Assembly: GCA_025352225.1 (NCBI GenBank)
Contig: JANXTT010000116.1
Location: 1 to 64,000, forward strand
Direction of reading: 5' to 3'
Origin: Mucilaginibacter sp.
Lineage (GTDB): Bacteria; Bacteroidota; Bacteroidia; Sphingobacteriales; Sphingobacteriaceae
Length of the DNA: 64,000 bases
Position numbers and translations under genes: made by a program
Notes under the pieces: generated by a model
The model's database searches: none
Told to the model about the DNA's origin: nothing
The model's input: only the letters and a program-made list of their open reading frames with translations
Part shown: positions 18,931 through 28,176 of the stretch, piece by piece
How positions within the stretch are numbered: position 1 is the first letter of the stretch
How the letters are laid out: every line of letters starts with the position of its first letter

Positions 18931-19416
18931 TTATGTTTTTTTATCGTCAATATATGGACCTCCTGGTTCTCCCCATCCCCATTTGGGCATAGGTGCATCT
19001 ATTTCAACACCTATTTCTGTAACGTTAGAGTTAATTACAGCTATCCGGGTTCCCCATTCAATGTAAGCTACAAAAGCCGACCTGAATTCAGGATCATCTG
19101 GTAAACTTATTTCATTTGCCGAATCTAACAATAAACTTACCCATCTTTGCCTGTGTGCTTCGGTAAGATGTTTTAAGAAATGCTTTTGTATCATTTGATG
19201 ATGGCTGCCTTCGGTGTTACTATAAATTTCAGGGCCCTTAAATACTTCGGCAATAAAATGTGCAACATGTTGGGGATGATTAGCAGACATGTTTTTGAAA
19301 ACAGGTTGCAAAAGATCATCCTTTAAAACCTTGTCATAAAAAACGGCGGTTAGCTTTTCAAATGTTTCCATCCCGCCGGCCCATTGATATAGGGTTGGGA
19401 TATTTGATTTTTCCAT
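18931..19416 (-). CDS. Group II truncated haemoglobin (globin)
   Basis: Cytoplasmic 2/2 haemoglobin of about 161 residues that binds O2 or NO at a haem. Family signatures: GGMETFEKLTAVFYDKVLKDD at the N terminus, the E-helix region ANHPQHVAHFIAEVF, and MIQKHFLKHLTEAHRQRW, where the first His is the proximal haem ligand and the Trp is the conserved G8-type residue of group II. It appears to be a single gene. Typical roles are NO/peroxide protection or oxygen handling; which applies here is not visible. Confidence 0.88.
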   Translation of the reverse strand: MEKSNIPTLYQWAGGMETFEKLTAVFYDKVLKDDLLQPVFKNMSANHPQHVAHFIAEVFKGPEIYSNTEGSHHQMIQKHFLKHLTEAHRQRWVSLLLDSANEISLPDDPEFRSAFVAYIEWGTRIAVINSNVTEIGVEIDAPMPKWGWGEPGGPYIDDKKT

Positions 19417-19434
19417 CGGATGAGTTTATTATAT

Positions 19435-19442
19435 CAAATATA
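19435..19442 (-). promoter_or_regulatory. -7 promoter element of the truncated haemoglobin gene
   Basis: Minus-strand TATATTTG is an exact TAnnTTTG match 18 nt before the globin start codon, implying a very short leader. The -33 box is not evident. Confidence 0.4.
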
Positions 19443-19609
19443 TTAATTGCAGATACATATATTTTATTATATATGCATAAAAATTAAAAAATGGCATTAA
19501 AAGTATATTAATACATACAGGATTGTTCAGGATGGTTGATAAGTTTCAAAGTATTAAGTTTGTTACACATCCACTTTTAATAACCTAATTCATTACAATA
19601 AGTGTAACA

Positions 19610-19637
19610 GACAAAATTTTACCAGTAAAATTTTGTC
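19610..19637. promoter_or_regulatory. 12-bp perfect dyad upstream of the ECF sigma gene
   Basis: GACAAAATTTTA and its reverse complement flank a CCAG loop, ending just before GGAGG (19638-19642) and 23 bases before the sigma-factor ATG. It could be an operator or an RNA hairpin in the leader. GGAGG also precedes a 7-codon ORF (19647-19670) whose end overlaps the sigma start. Confidence 0.45.
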
Positions 19638-19660
19638 GGAGGAATAATGGTATTGTATAT

Positions 19661-20263
19661 ATGTCATTAAATAAAGCGCACATAGTATTAAAACACTTAC
19701 CAGACAACGAATTAATTTGTATGGTGAAGGAGGATTGCATAGAAGCCTTTGAAGAATTATACTACCGGCATTGGAAAAGCCTTTATTCATTTGCATTTAA
19801 ACGGACACGATCCAGAGAAATATCGGAGGAAATTGTACAAGAGTTTTTAACTAATTTATGGGCTAATCGCCATGTATTGGTTATTAAAATTTCATTTGAA
19901 GGTTATATTTATACTGCAATCCGTAACTTGGTTTTTAATTACATGGCTAAAGAGGCCCGGCGCAATACCTATCAACAATTTATAAAGTTATTTAATTCAG
20001 ATCTGGATAACTCAACAGAAGAAGAAGTTTATATCAAAGATCTTCGCTATAACCTACAAAAGGAGCTGAATAATTTACCATCTAAATGCCGCTCGGTATT
20101 TGAATTAAGCAGAAAAGAAAACAAATCAAATAAACAAATTGCTAACGAACTCGGAATTTCCGAAAAAACAGTAGAAGGGCATCTTACAAAAGCACTTAAG
20201 CGTTTAAGAGTAAGTTTAAATACCGGTATTCTAATGTTGGTGATTATGTTAGTTTATGGTTAG
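19661..20263 (+). CDS. ECF RNA polymerase sigma-70 factor (Bacteroidota FecI-like)
   Basis: Extracytoplasmic-function sigma factor of 200 residues. Region 2 is visible as AFEELYYRHWKSLYSFAFKRT with EEIVQEFLTNLWANR, and region 4 as LPSKCRSVFELSRKENKSNKQIANELGISEKTVEGHLTKAL with its helix-turn-helix. It heads the cluster sigma, FecR, SusC, SusD. It is therefore probably released by the adjacent anti-sigma when the SusC STN domain reports substrate, and then transcribes the SusC/D genes. The hydrophobic C-terminal tail (NTGILMLVIMLVYG) is a common feature of this Bacteroidota branch. Confidence 0.93.
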   Translation: MSLNKAHIVLKHLPDNELICMVKEDCIEAFEELYYRHWKSLYSFAFKRTRSREISEEIVQEFLTNLWANRHVLVIKISFEGYIYTAIRNLVFNYMAKEARRNTYQQFIKLFNSDLDNSTEEEVYIKDLRYNLQKELNNLPSKCRSVFELSRKENKSNKQIANELGISEKTVEGHLTKALKRLRVSLNTGILMLVIMLVYG

Positions 20264-20371
20264 CACTAACCGTTAAGTTTTAAAAAATAATTTCAATTAG
20301 AGCGAGGGTACTGGTGATGTTGTGTGTCAATACATATATAACAACTAATAAACCTTTCAGTCTAATTATTA

Positions 20372-21403
20372 ATGCAAAACCCAATTACTCCGGAGTTAAT
20401 CCGTAAATATTTAGAAGGCACTTGCTCACCTGAAGAAAGCTCGGTATTGCATCAATGGTATGATTCGTTTGAAGATCAAAACGACCCATTTACTGAACTT
20501 TCTATTCCCGAACAGGAAGCTTTAAAGCTGGCAATGATCAATAAATTTAAAGCATCTCTTTTAATTAAAACCAAAGGTGAAATCAACCAAGCTAAAATCA
20601 ATAAAGTTCCGATCTCGATAATCTATGCTATTTCCGCAATAGCAGCAGTATTTCTGATGGTTTTCGGATTTAATTTTTTCAACCAAAATCACCTATATAA
20701 TGGCAGTAAAACAACAAGCTATACTGCCGAAAAATTCATTATTAATAATCTTACCAAAAGTATTTATAAGCAAAAACTTGCTGACGGAAGTATAGTTTGG
20801 CTTAGCCCTAAAAGTCAGCTTGAGTTCCCTAAAAAATTTACTGGTGCTACCCGCGAAGTTAAAATGAGTGGTGAGGCATTTTTTGAAGTAAGTAAAGACC
20901 ATAACCACCCTTTTATTATTTATAGTGGCGGGGTTATAACCCGTGTGTGGGGCACTAGTTTCCGTATACGTGCTTTTAAAAATAAATTAACCGAAGTTTC
21001 TGTAGTTACTGGTAAAGTTTCTGTTAAAATTCCAGAAAAAAACAATTCTGAAATTATGTTATTCCCCGCACAAGAGGTTACTTATGTAAAAAAGAGTGCC
21101 TTATTAAAAAAAGCGCAGGAAACTAAAAGCTCATCTATCAGACTTTGGCAAAAAGCCACCTTGTCATTTGATAATGTCGCTATTGATCGAGTTCTAAACA
21201 CGCTTCAAAGTAAATTTGATATAAGTATTTATACCAATGATTTAGTGCTTAGTAAGTTTTTGCTTAAAGCAGATTTTACGGATCTGAGCTTGCCGGCTAT
21301 ACTTGATATACTGGAAAACTCCCTCAACACAACCTATACTATATCTGATAACGAAATTGTATTGTACAGAAAAAAACCAATTGCTATTAATAAACCTAAA
21401 TAA
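20372..21403 (+). CDS. FecR-family anti-sigma factor
   Basis: Single-pass inner-membrane anti-sigma/sigma regulator, 343 residues. The N-terminal cytoplasmic part (PELIRKYLEGTCSPEESSVL) is the sigma-binding region. One TM helix lies at about residues 72-95 (SIIYAISAIAAVFLMVFGF). The periplasmic FecR domain has ADGSIVWLSPKSQLEFPKKF and GEAFFEVSKDHNHPFII. The C-terminal DUF4974 domain (from about 260) resembles an STN fold and should contact the SusC plug. It lies between the sigma gene (108 nt) and SusC (158 nt, containing two strong hairpins). Confidence 0.92.
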   Translation: MQNPITPELIRKYLEGTCSPEESSVLHQWYDSFEDQNDPFTELSIPEQEALKLAMINKFKASLLIKTKGEINQAKINKVPISIIYAISAIAAVFLMVFGFNFFNQNHLYNGSKTTSYTAEKFIINNLTKSIYKQKLADGSIVWLSPKSQLEFPKKFTGATREVKMSGEAFFEVSKDHNHPFIIYSGGVITRVWGTSFRIRAFKNKLTEVSVVTGKVSVKIPEKNNSEIMLFPAQEVTYVKKSALLKKAQETKSSSIRLWQKATLSFDNVAIDRVLNTLQSKFDISIYTNDLVLSKFLLKADFTDLSLPAILDILENSLNTTYTISDNEIVLYRKKPIAINKPK

Positions 21404-21446
21404 TTATAATATGAAAAAATAAAAACCTAACCGCACATATTAAAAA

Positions 21447-21518
21447 TGACCGAAAGTGTCATCACCACTTTCGGTCAAATAGAGCCCCATTTTAAACGTC
21501 TGAAACAGGCGAATGGGG
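21447..21518 (+). promoter_or_regulatory. Two successive hairpins between fecR and susC
   Basis: Hairpin 1 has a perfect 12-bp stem (21447-21458 with 21466-21477, arm TGACCGAAAGTG). Hairpin 2 pairs CCCCATT (21485-21491) with AATGGGG (21512-21518), and CGTCTG (21497-21502) with CAGGCG (21506-21511). Neither is followed by a T run on the plus strand, so mRNA processing, attenuation or stability control fits better than simple termination. On the minus strand hairpin 1 is followed by a short T run. Confidence 0.55.
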
Positions 21519-21561
21519 ATTAATCGTCTCATTTTAAGCAAAAAATAAAACTAACGAAAGT

Positions 21562-24500
21562 ATGAAATTTTATTTACTATCCTCTAATGACTGGTATAAA
21601 ATTATGAGAATCACATTTAGTCAGCTATTAATAGCGCTAATTTTAAGTGGCATCTCTTATGCAAAGAGCTCAGAAGCACAAGATGTGCTTAAGCGTACTA
21701 TTAACATTGTTGTAAACAATTCCAGTTTAGAAAACACACTGCAAAAACTGGAAGAAAATGCTAATGTTAAATTTGTTTACAGTAAAAGCATTGTTAAAAC
21801 TGAACAAAAAATAACCTTTGAAGCTACAGGTGAAAAACTTGAATCAGTTTTAAACAGGTTGCTTATCCCCAATGGCATAACATATCGTATAATTGACGAC
21901 CGTATTGTGCTGAATAATATTGCTGAAGCCGCAAAAGGCGAAGTTAAAGCAATAGAAATTGCTACAGCCATAATTATTAAAGGCAGGGTAATTGATGATA
22001 AAGGGGAGGCATTACCCGGGGTAACTGTTAAATTAAAAGGATCACAAACCGCTGTATCAACTGATATAGATGGTAATTATAAATTATCTCTTGCTGACGC
22101 TAACGGCGTACTTGAATTTAGTTATATCGGCTTTACAACACAACAGGTACCAATAAATGGCAGAGTTACAATTAACGTTGTTTTGATTGCTAATTCAAGC
22201 TCACTTAATGAGGTTGTAGTAGTTGGGTACGGTACTCAAAAGCGTGGTGATGTATCAGGTGCGATAGCATCTGTAAACATGAAGGAATTAAAAGATGTAC
22301 CTGCAACAAATTTAAGTACAGCATTACAAGGACGTGTACCAGGGTTGGTTGTAACCCCAAATTCTTACCGCCCGGGTTCGGGGGCTACAATTAAAATCAG
22401 AGGCAGCAGGTCTTTATCAGCTGATAATGGCCCACTGTATGTAGTTGATGGAATTCCAATTACCTACAGTATCGATGATATCAATCCACTTGATATTGAA
22501 TCTATTGACGTTTTAAAAGACGCCGCAGCTACTGCTGTATATGGCTCCAGAGGCGCTAATGGTGTTATACAAATCACTACTAAAAAAGGAAAAACAGGTA
22601 AACTAAGTATTGATTATACTGGTAGCACTTCCTCGGAAACTATTCTAAAAAAAGTACAAATTTATAATGCTTCAGAATTTGCTCAATTTAAGCGTGATGC
22701 CTATATAGGCTCAGGTAATTATAATGTTGGTCAAAATGCTAAAAATCCTAAATTTTATTTTCCAGATCCATCCTCAGATTTATCTCTTTTTGGAGGATTG
22801 GGAGGCGATCCTATATTATACAATTCCGTTTTAGCAGGGTATAATGTAATCAGTATTGATCCAACTACACAAGCAGTTACTGCAGAAACAAGGCCCACTA
22901 CTCCCGACGAAAAACAATTTTTAAAAGATCATGGATATCCCGTTTTAGATAATATAGCTATATACGACCCGACAAAAGTAAAAACTGGTTTTGATTGGCA
23001 GAGTGCTGCGTTGCGCACCGGGCTAACTCAAAATCATAACCTAGCCGTATCTGGTGGTACAGAAAAATTCAGGAGTTCTTTTTCTGGAGGTTATTATAAC
23101 CAAAAAGGTATAGAACTCGGTCAGGATTATACGCGTTATAGTTTTAACCTAAATAATGATTTTAAACCAACTAGTTTTTTAAATCTCGGCGCAAATGTAA
23201 GTTACTCAAATGCCATCCAGAATATAGGGCCAGATGAATATGCCGGAGCAAACGGTCAATTCCCATTTGCTAAACCGTATGACGACAATGGCAACTTCCT
23301 TATCCTGGCTGGTTCAGATCCAAATGTGGTAAACCCATTAAATGATGTAAATACGGTTTTTAATGAAGTTAGGATAAATCGTTTTTTGGCAAATGTTTTT
23401 GGTAAGGTTACAATTTTTAAAGGTTTAGATTACCGTATAGCCTTTGGTGCAGATATGAATAATGCAAGGCAGGGTACATTTAACGGTGTTCTCTCATCAG
23501 CAAATGCTGGCACCGCAGGCTCGGCCAGCGCAACTTATCAAACACAGTATGGCTTTGTATGGACATTACAAAACCAGTTAACTTATAATACTACAATAGC
23601 AAATAAACACGCTATAACGGCAACTGTAGTGCAAGAGTTACAAAAAGATAGGTTAGAGGCCGCTAAATTTGCCGCTACTAATTTGGCTTACGAAACCCAA
23701 AAATGGTATTCGTTGCAAAATAATACCCTGGGTACCGTTACTACATCGCCATTGCCTTCCAACTTATCTCCATTTGCTCAACACCAACTGGTTGGTTATT
23801 TAGGTAGAGTAAATTATGCCTATGATAGTAAGTATATATTAACTGCAGGATATCGGCTTGATGCGTCATCGGTTTTATCCGAAGCTCACCAAAGCCAGTT
23901 ATTTCCATCATTTTCAGCAGCTTGGAGAATAGATCAGGAAAAATTTATGCGGAACATAACCTTCATAGATCAGCTAAAACTCCGTGGTGGGATAGGTGCT
24001 GTAGGAAATGCATCTATTCAACCATATTTAACTTCTGGATTACTAAATCCAACACCAACATATTATAATTGGGGTACGCTATCTGCAACAGGGTATGCAC
24101 CGCAAGGATTACCCACACCTGATTTAACATGGGAACGAACAACAACAAAAAACATTGCACTTGATTTTGGTTTCTTACATAACCGGATCTCCGGCTCAAT
24201 TGATGTGTATGAATCTAATACAAATCAAATTCAAAAACAATCACTACCGTCTGCCTCCGGATACTCTTCGGTATTTGTTAATTTAGGTAAAGTTAGAAAT
24301 AAGGGTATTGAAATAGGTTTATCAACTGTTAATTTAGATCAACCTAAAGGATTGAGATGGACAACAGATATAACGTTTTCTGCTAATAAAGAAGCCATAG
24401 TATTTTTGAAAGATGGTTCAACAACGGATGATATTGGCAATCAGTGGTTTATTGGTCGACCAGTGAGGAATTATAATGACTATCGTTCTCATGGAATATT

Positions 24501-25158
24501 TCAATATACTGATACATTATCAGGAGGTATATTAAAAGATTACTGGTGGAAAAAAGGAACTGCTAATAAAGCTGCTGGATCTAATTTTCAGCCTGGTAAA
24601 ATACGTGTTGATGATATAAATGGAGATACAACTATAACCGATGCAGATAAGGTTAATTTAGGGTCGCCCAATCCAAAATGGACAGCCAGTATCAATAATA
24701 CATTTTCTTTTAAAGGTTTTGACCTTTCAACCTTTGTATACATCAGCTATGGAGCTCTCGTTAGAGATATCAGACCCGGATTAGTTGGACGTTATGAATC
24801 AGTTAAAGTGAATTACTGGACTCCTACCAACCCCTCAAATGACTATCAACAACCCAATCCAACTAGTGATATTCCACTTTATTGGCAGGCAATAAGCTTT
24901 AGGGACGGGTCATTTATAAGAGTACGAAGTATATTGTTAACTTACCATATACCTTCTTCACTACTTAATAAGTTCAAAATTAGTAATATGAGTTTATCGT
25001 TTAATGCTGTTAATCCTTTCTTATTTAGCAGATATAAACGATACGATCCAGAAACAGTTCCTTACACTTCTACTTATCCATCTAACAGTACTGCCAACCC
25101 TTCAGCAAGTTCCTACAGCTATCGGAGTTTTGTGTTTGGGTTGCGAGTTGGATTATAA
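21562..25158 (+). CDS. SusC/RagA TonB-dependent outer-membrane transporter with STN domain
   Basis: Outer-membrane glycan importer of 1198 residues. After the signal region (KIMRITFSQLLIALIL...) comes an STN domain (about 45-120, NNSSLENTLQKLEENANVKF) used for FecR signalling. A carboxypeptidase-regulatory-like beta-sandwich follows (about 135-215, GRVIDDKGEALPGVTVKLKG), with the TonB-box-like VVVVGYGTQKRGDVSGAIA next to it. Then come the plug (LQGRVPGLVV, ADNGPLYVVDGIPI, DVLKDAAATAVYGSRGANGV) and a 22-strand barrel to the C terminus. The start at 21562 gives the long MKFY... leader usual for the family. It should work with the SusD lipoprotein 29 nt downstream. Confidence 0.96.
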   Translation: MKFYLLSSNDWYKIMRITFSQLLIALILSGISYAKSSEAQDVLKRTINIVVNNSSLENTLQKLEENANVKFVYSKSIVKTEQKITFEATGEKLESVLNRLLIPNGITYRIIDDRIVLNNIAEAAKGEVKAIEIATAIIIKGRVIDDKGEALPGVTVKLKGSQTAVSTDIDGNYKLSLADANGVLEFSYIGFTTQQVPINGRVTINVVLIANSSSLNEVVVVGYGTQKRGDVSGAIASVNMKELKDVPATNLSTALQGRVPGLVVTPNSYRPGSGATIKIRGSRSLSADNGPLYVVDGIPITYSIDDINPLDIESIDVLKDAAATAVYGSRGANGVIQITTKKGKTGKLSIDYTGSTSSETILKKVQIYNASEFAQFKRDAYIGSGNYNVGQNAKNPKFYFPDPSSDLSLFGGLGGDPILYNSVLAGYNVISIDPTTQAVTAETRPTTPDEKQFLKDHGYPVLDNIAIYDPTKVKTGFDWQSAALRTGLTQNHNLAVSGGTEKFRSSFSGGYYNQKGIELGQDYTRYSFNLNNDFKPTSFLNLGANVSYSNAIQNIGPDEYAGANGQFPFAKPYDDNGNFLILAGSDPNVVNPLNDVNTVFNEVRINRFLANVFGKVTIFKGLDYRIAFGADMNNARQGTFNGVLSSANAGTAGSASATYQTQYGFVWTLQNQLTYNTTIANKHAITATVVQELQKDRLEAAKFAATNLAYETQKWYSLQNNTLGTVTTSPLPSNLSPFAQHQLVGYLGRVNYAYDSKYILTAGYRLDASSVLSEAHQSQLFPSFSAAWRIDQEKFMRNITFIDQLKLRGGIGAVGNASIQPYLTSGLLNPTPTYYNWGTLSATGYAPQGLPTPDLTWERTTTKNIALDFGFLHNRISGSIDVYESNTNQIQKQSLPSASGYSSVFVNLGKVRNKGIEIGLSTVNLDQPKGLRWTTDITFSANKEAIVFLKDGSTTDDIGNQWFIGRPVRNYNDYRSHGIFQYTDTLSGGILKDYWWKKGTANKAAGSNFQPGKIRVDDINGDTTITDADKVNLGSPNPKWTASINNTFSFKGFDLSTFVYISYGALVRDIRPGLVGRYESVKVNYWTPTNPSNDYQQPNPTSDIPLYWQAISFRDGSFIRVRSILLTYHIPSSLLNKFKISNMSLSFNAVNPFLFSRYKRYDPETVPYTSTYPSNSTANPSASSYSYRSFVFGLRVGL

Positions 25159-25187
25159 CAATTATTAAGAAAATATAATTTAAGAAG

Positions 25188-27161
25188 ATGAAAAAATATT
25201 TTATAGCGGCAATGATCACCTTTATGGTTCTTTGCAATACATCATGTAAAAAATTCCTTAAAGAAGAACTGGTAAGCTCACTTACTCAGGATTATTACAA
25301 CTCAGAGATCGGTCTTGAAGATCTGGTACGGTCTGCTTATGCGCCATTAAGATGGAAATTTGAAGGTGAACAATCTTATGCAATGTTCAATTTTGGAACG
25401 GATGATTTTATATTAGGCGATCAGTTTAATAACAAACATTACAACACTTATGAATCCCTTTTGAATGCTAATGAGGCACTTTTAAATGCTTTATGGACTA
25501 ATAATTATGATGGTATTAACCGATGTAATATAGGTATTGAGCGTATACCTGTATTTAAAAGTAGTTCGGCAAAATCTTTGGCAACCGTTGCTCAACGTAC
25601 ACAGCGTTTGGCAGAACTGCGCTTTTTACGAGCTTACTATTATTTTATGATGGTGCAGCAATTTGGGGGTATACCAATTGTTACAAAATCAAGCACACTT
25701 ATTCAAACCGACTTTACACGTGCTAGCATTACCGATGTTTACAACCTGATAATTAATGACCTGCAATATGCTAAAGATAACTTAACACCAACTAATGTTG
25801 AACAGGGGAGAGCTACAAAAGGAGCTGCACAACATTTTTTGGCAAAAGTTTATTTAACACGTGGTAGTGCTGTGGTATCTAACCGTGGGCAGCAACCAAC
25901 TGATATTGATAGTGCGGCTTTTTATGCTACAGCGGTTATTAATGCAAACAACATATATGCGTTGGAGCCCGACTATATGAATATATGGAATGGTGTATAC
26001 CCTGCCGGGTATCCAAATGTTGTTACTCCACCAATTGGGCAAAATGGAAGTGCTCCGGCAGGCGATTATACCAAATTCCAGACGGCACAGGCGAGTAAAG
26101 AAGTTATTTTTGCTGCCCAGTTTACTAATAATGTTACATTAGACGACCCTATAGGAAACCGTACTCACGAATACTTCATTTGTCAGTACGACCAGTTTAT
26201 TCCTGGACTGGTTAGAAATGCTGATAATTTTAACGGAAGGCCTTTCAGGCGTTTAGGCCCATCCGATTATACGATTGATCTGTTTGACAGGAAGAACGAT
26301 TCTAGATTTTATAAAAGCTTTAGAACCGCGTATTATTCAAATACTAATGCTGGTACACCTAAATTCTCTAATCCGTATCCTGCAAATCCAGCTCTGGCCG
26401 GGCAATTAAAATACGGAATAGGGGATACCGCGGCATTATTTATTGTTAATAATAAAGATACTAAAATTAAGATATCTGATTTTAGCAAATACAGATATTT
26501 AATTTTTGCCCGCTATTATTTAGATGCTAATAATAAATTAACAACCGGCTTTACCACAGCTAAATACTTAACACTAGTTAAGCATTTGGACCCGGTGCGT
26601 GTAACCAATGGTTTCAATGAAGAAAGGGGTGTTAGAAACGGTATTTTAGCCCGCCTTGGCGAAACCTATTTAATAGCCGCCGAAGCCTATGGGCGTAAGG
26701 GATTGTATTCAACTGCACTAGGTTATATTAATAGTTTAAGACAGCGGGCGGCGTACCATGCCGGTGAAAATAAGAATCCTCAGACGTGGATGTTTGACGG
26801 AGGTACAAAAGGGGATGTAAGCGATACTTATAGCCAGTTAATAGCCGACATGACCTTGTTTACCACCAATGCAGCAAGCGAAAATTACCCCCCTTCGGCA
26901 ACCACAGATGCTCAGCGTTTTATTCATTTTATATTAAATGAACGAAATAGGGAATTATGTGGCGAGTTTTATCGTTGGGAAGATCTGGTTAGGACAGAAA
27001 CTTTGTATGAAAGAACTAAATTATTTAATAAAGACGCTACCAGTATACAAACTTACAGTAATCTGAGGCCCATACCACAACAACAAATAAATTTAACAAC
27101 CAGTGGTGGCCAACCCTTAACACCAGCTCAGGCGGCCGGGTATCAAAATCCGGGTTATTAA
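25188..27161 (+). CDS. SusD/RagB family glycan-binding lipoprotein
   Basis: Surface lipoprotein of 657 residues that caps the SusC barrel and binds the glycan. The lipobox is in MVLCNTSCKKFLKEEL (Cys20). TPR-like helical motifs typical of the family include AELRFLRAYYYFMMVQQFGGIPIV, RATKGAAQHFLAKVYLTRG, RLGETYLIAAEAYGRKG and the C-terminal FILNERNRELCGEFYRWEDLVRT. It follows SusC by 29 nt and ends at a strong terminator (27182-27214), so SusC/SusD probably form the regulated transcript. Confidence 0.95.
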   Translation: MKKYFIAAMITFMVLCNTSCKKFLKEELVSSLTQDYYNSEIGLEDLVRSAYAPLRWKFEGEQSYAMFNFGTDDFILGDQFNNKHYNTYESLLNANEALLNALWTNNYDGINRCNIGIERIPVFKSSSAKSLATVAQRTQRLAELRFLRAYYYFMMVQQFGGIPIVTKSSTLIQTDFTRASITDVYNLIINDLQYAKDNLTPTNVEQGRATKGAAQHFLAKVYLTRGSAVVSNRGQQPTDIDSAAFYATAVINANNIYALEPDYMNIWNGVYPAGYPNVVTPPIGQNGSAPAGDYTKFQTAQASKEVIFAAQFTNNVTLDDPIGNRTHEYFICQYDQFIPGLVRNADNFNGRPFRRLGPSDYTIDLFDRKNDSRFYKSFRTAYYSNTNAGTPKFSNPYPANPALAGQLKYGIGDTAALFIVNNKDTKIKISDFSKYRYLIFARYYLDANNKLTTGFTTAKYLTLVKHLDPVRVTNGFNEERGVRNGILARLGETYLIAAEAYGRKGLYSTALGYINSLRQRAAYHAGENKNPQTWMFDGGTKGDVSDTYSQLIADMTLFTTNAASENYPPSATTDAQRFIHFILNERNRELCGEFYRWEDLVRTETLYERTKLFNKDATSIQTYSNLRPIPQQQINLTTSGGQPLTPAQAAGYQNPGY

Positions 27162-27181
27162 TAAACGTTTAAGTCAGTATT

Positions 27182-27214
27182 AAACGGCGTAGCACTTTGT
27201 TACGCCGTTTTTGT
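27182..27214 (+). terminator. Intrinsic terminator after susD
   Basis: A perfect 10-bp stem (27182-27191 with 27201-27210, arm AAACGGCGTA) with a 9-nt loop runs into TTTTTG. It should separate SusC/SusD from the HAD-GH130 unit. Confidence 0.8.
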
Positions 27215-27404
27215 TTGCGGCTAAATTTATACTTATATCATTATCCAAACAGGGCATTGCTTTACAATTAGGTAGTTATTTGAGCAAATTTGTGCCAAAT
27301 GCCATAAACTCTTTTCATTCACAATTTTTAAAATTCTAAAACAAATATTGCTATTTGAGCTTTTGTATAAAATCAAGCCAAAAGAATTTATAAACGCTTA
27401 AAAA

Positions 27405-28175
27405 TTGAAAAAATTAATTGTATTTGACCTTGATGGTACACTTGCCGAAAGCAAATCATCATTGGACGCGGAGATGGTAACTATTTTCAGCAATCTAATC
27501 AATACGGTAAAGGTTGCTATTATATCGGGTGGCGATTGGCCCCAGTTTGAAAAACAAGTGCTTACTAATCTCCCGAATAATAAAAACATTAAAAACTTAT
27601 CATTACTGCCTACCTGTGGAACCAAATTTTATCAATACGACGGCAGCTGGTTAAAAATATATGCTGAAGATTTTAGTGATGATGAGAAAAAGAAAATTAT
27701 AGATTCATTAAATAAAGCTATACTGCAATTGGGCCTTAAGGTAGTACGTACCTGGGGCGATCAAATAGAAGATCGCGGTAGTCAGATCACATTTTCGGCA
27801 TTGGGCCAGCAAGCTCCGCTTGACGAAAAAAAGACCTGGGATCCAGATTTTACCAAACGTAAAAAAATCAAATCCATTTTAGATGAATTGATTCCCGAAT
27901 TTTCTGTACAAATGGGAGGTGCTACTTCAATTGATATTACTAAACCGGGCATTGATAAGGCTTATGGCATTAATAAATTAAAACAGGTGCTGGATATACA
28001 GATTAATGAGATGATTTTTGTTGGCGATGCTTTATTCGAGGGAGGAAACGATCATCCCGCAAGGAAAACTGGGGTTGTTTGCATACAGGTTAAAAATCCG
28101 GAAGGAACTAAGCGGGTTATTGAGGCTATTATAGCCTGCCTTGCTAGTGAGACGGATAATATAATGGAAAATTAA
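27405..28175 (+). CDS. HAD-IIB family protein, phosphomannomutase-like
   Basis: Cytoplasmic HAD phosphotransferase of 256 residues. Motif I is FDLDGTLAES with Asp8 and Asp10; motif II/III features are IISGGDWPQFEK and the Lys-rich middle. The C-terminal motif IFVGDALFEGGNDHPA resembles the GDKxxxGGND block of eukaryote-type phosphomannomutases. The start codon is TTG; the next in-frame Met is after the catalytic Asp pair, so TTG must be used. The GH130 gene begins one base after its stop. Together they suggest handling of mannose 1-phosphate. Phosphatase or mutase activity cannot be separated from sequence alone. Confidence 0.75.
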   Translation: MKKLIVFDLDGTLAESKSSLDAEMVTIFSNLINTVKVAIISGGDWPQFEKQVLTNLPNNKNIKNLSLLPTCGTKFYQYDGSWLKIYAEDFSDDEKKKIIDSLNKAILQLGLKVVRTWGDQIEDRGSQITFSALGQQAPLDEKKTWDPDFTKRKKIKSILDELIPEFSVQMGGATSIDITKPGIDKAYGINKLKQVLDIQINEMIFVGDALFEGGNDHPARKTGVVCIQVKNPEGTKRVIEAIIACLASETDNIMEN

Positions 28176-28176
28176 C

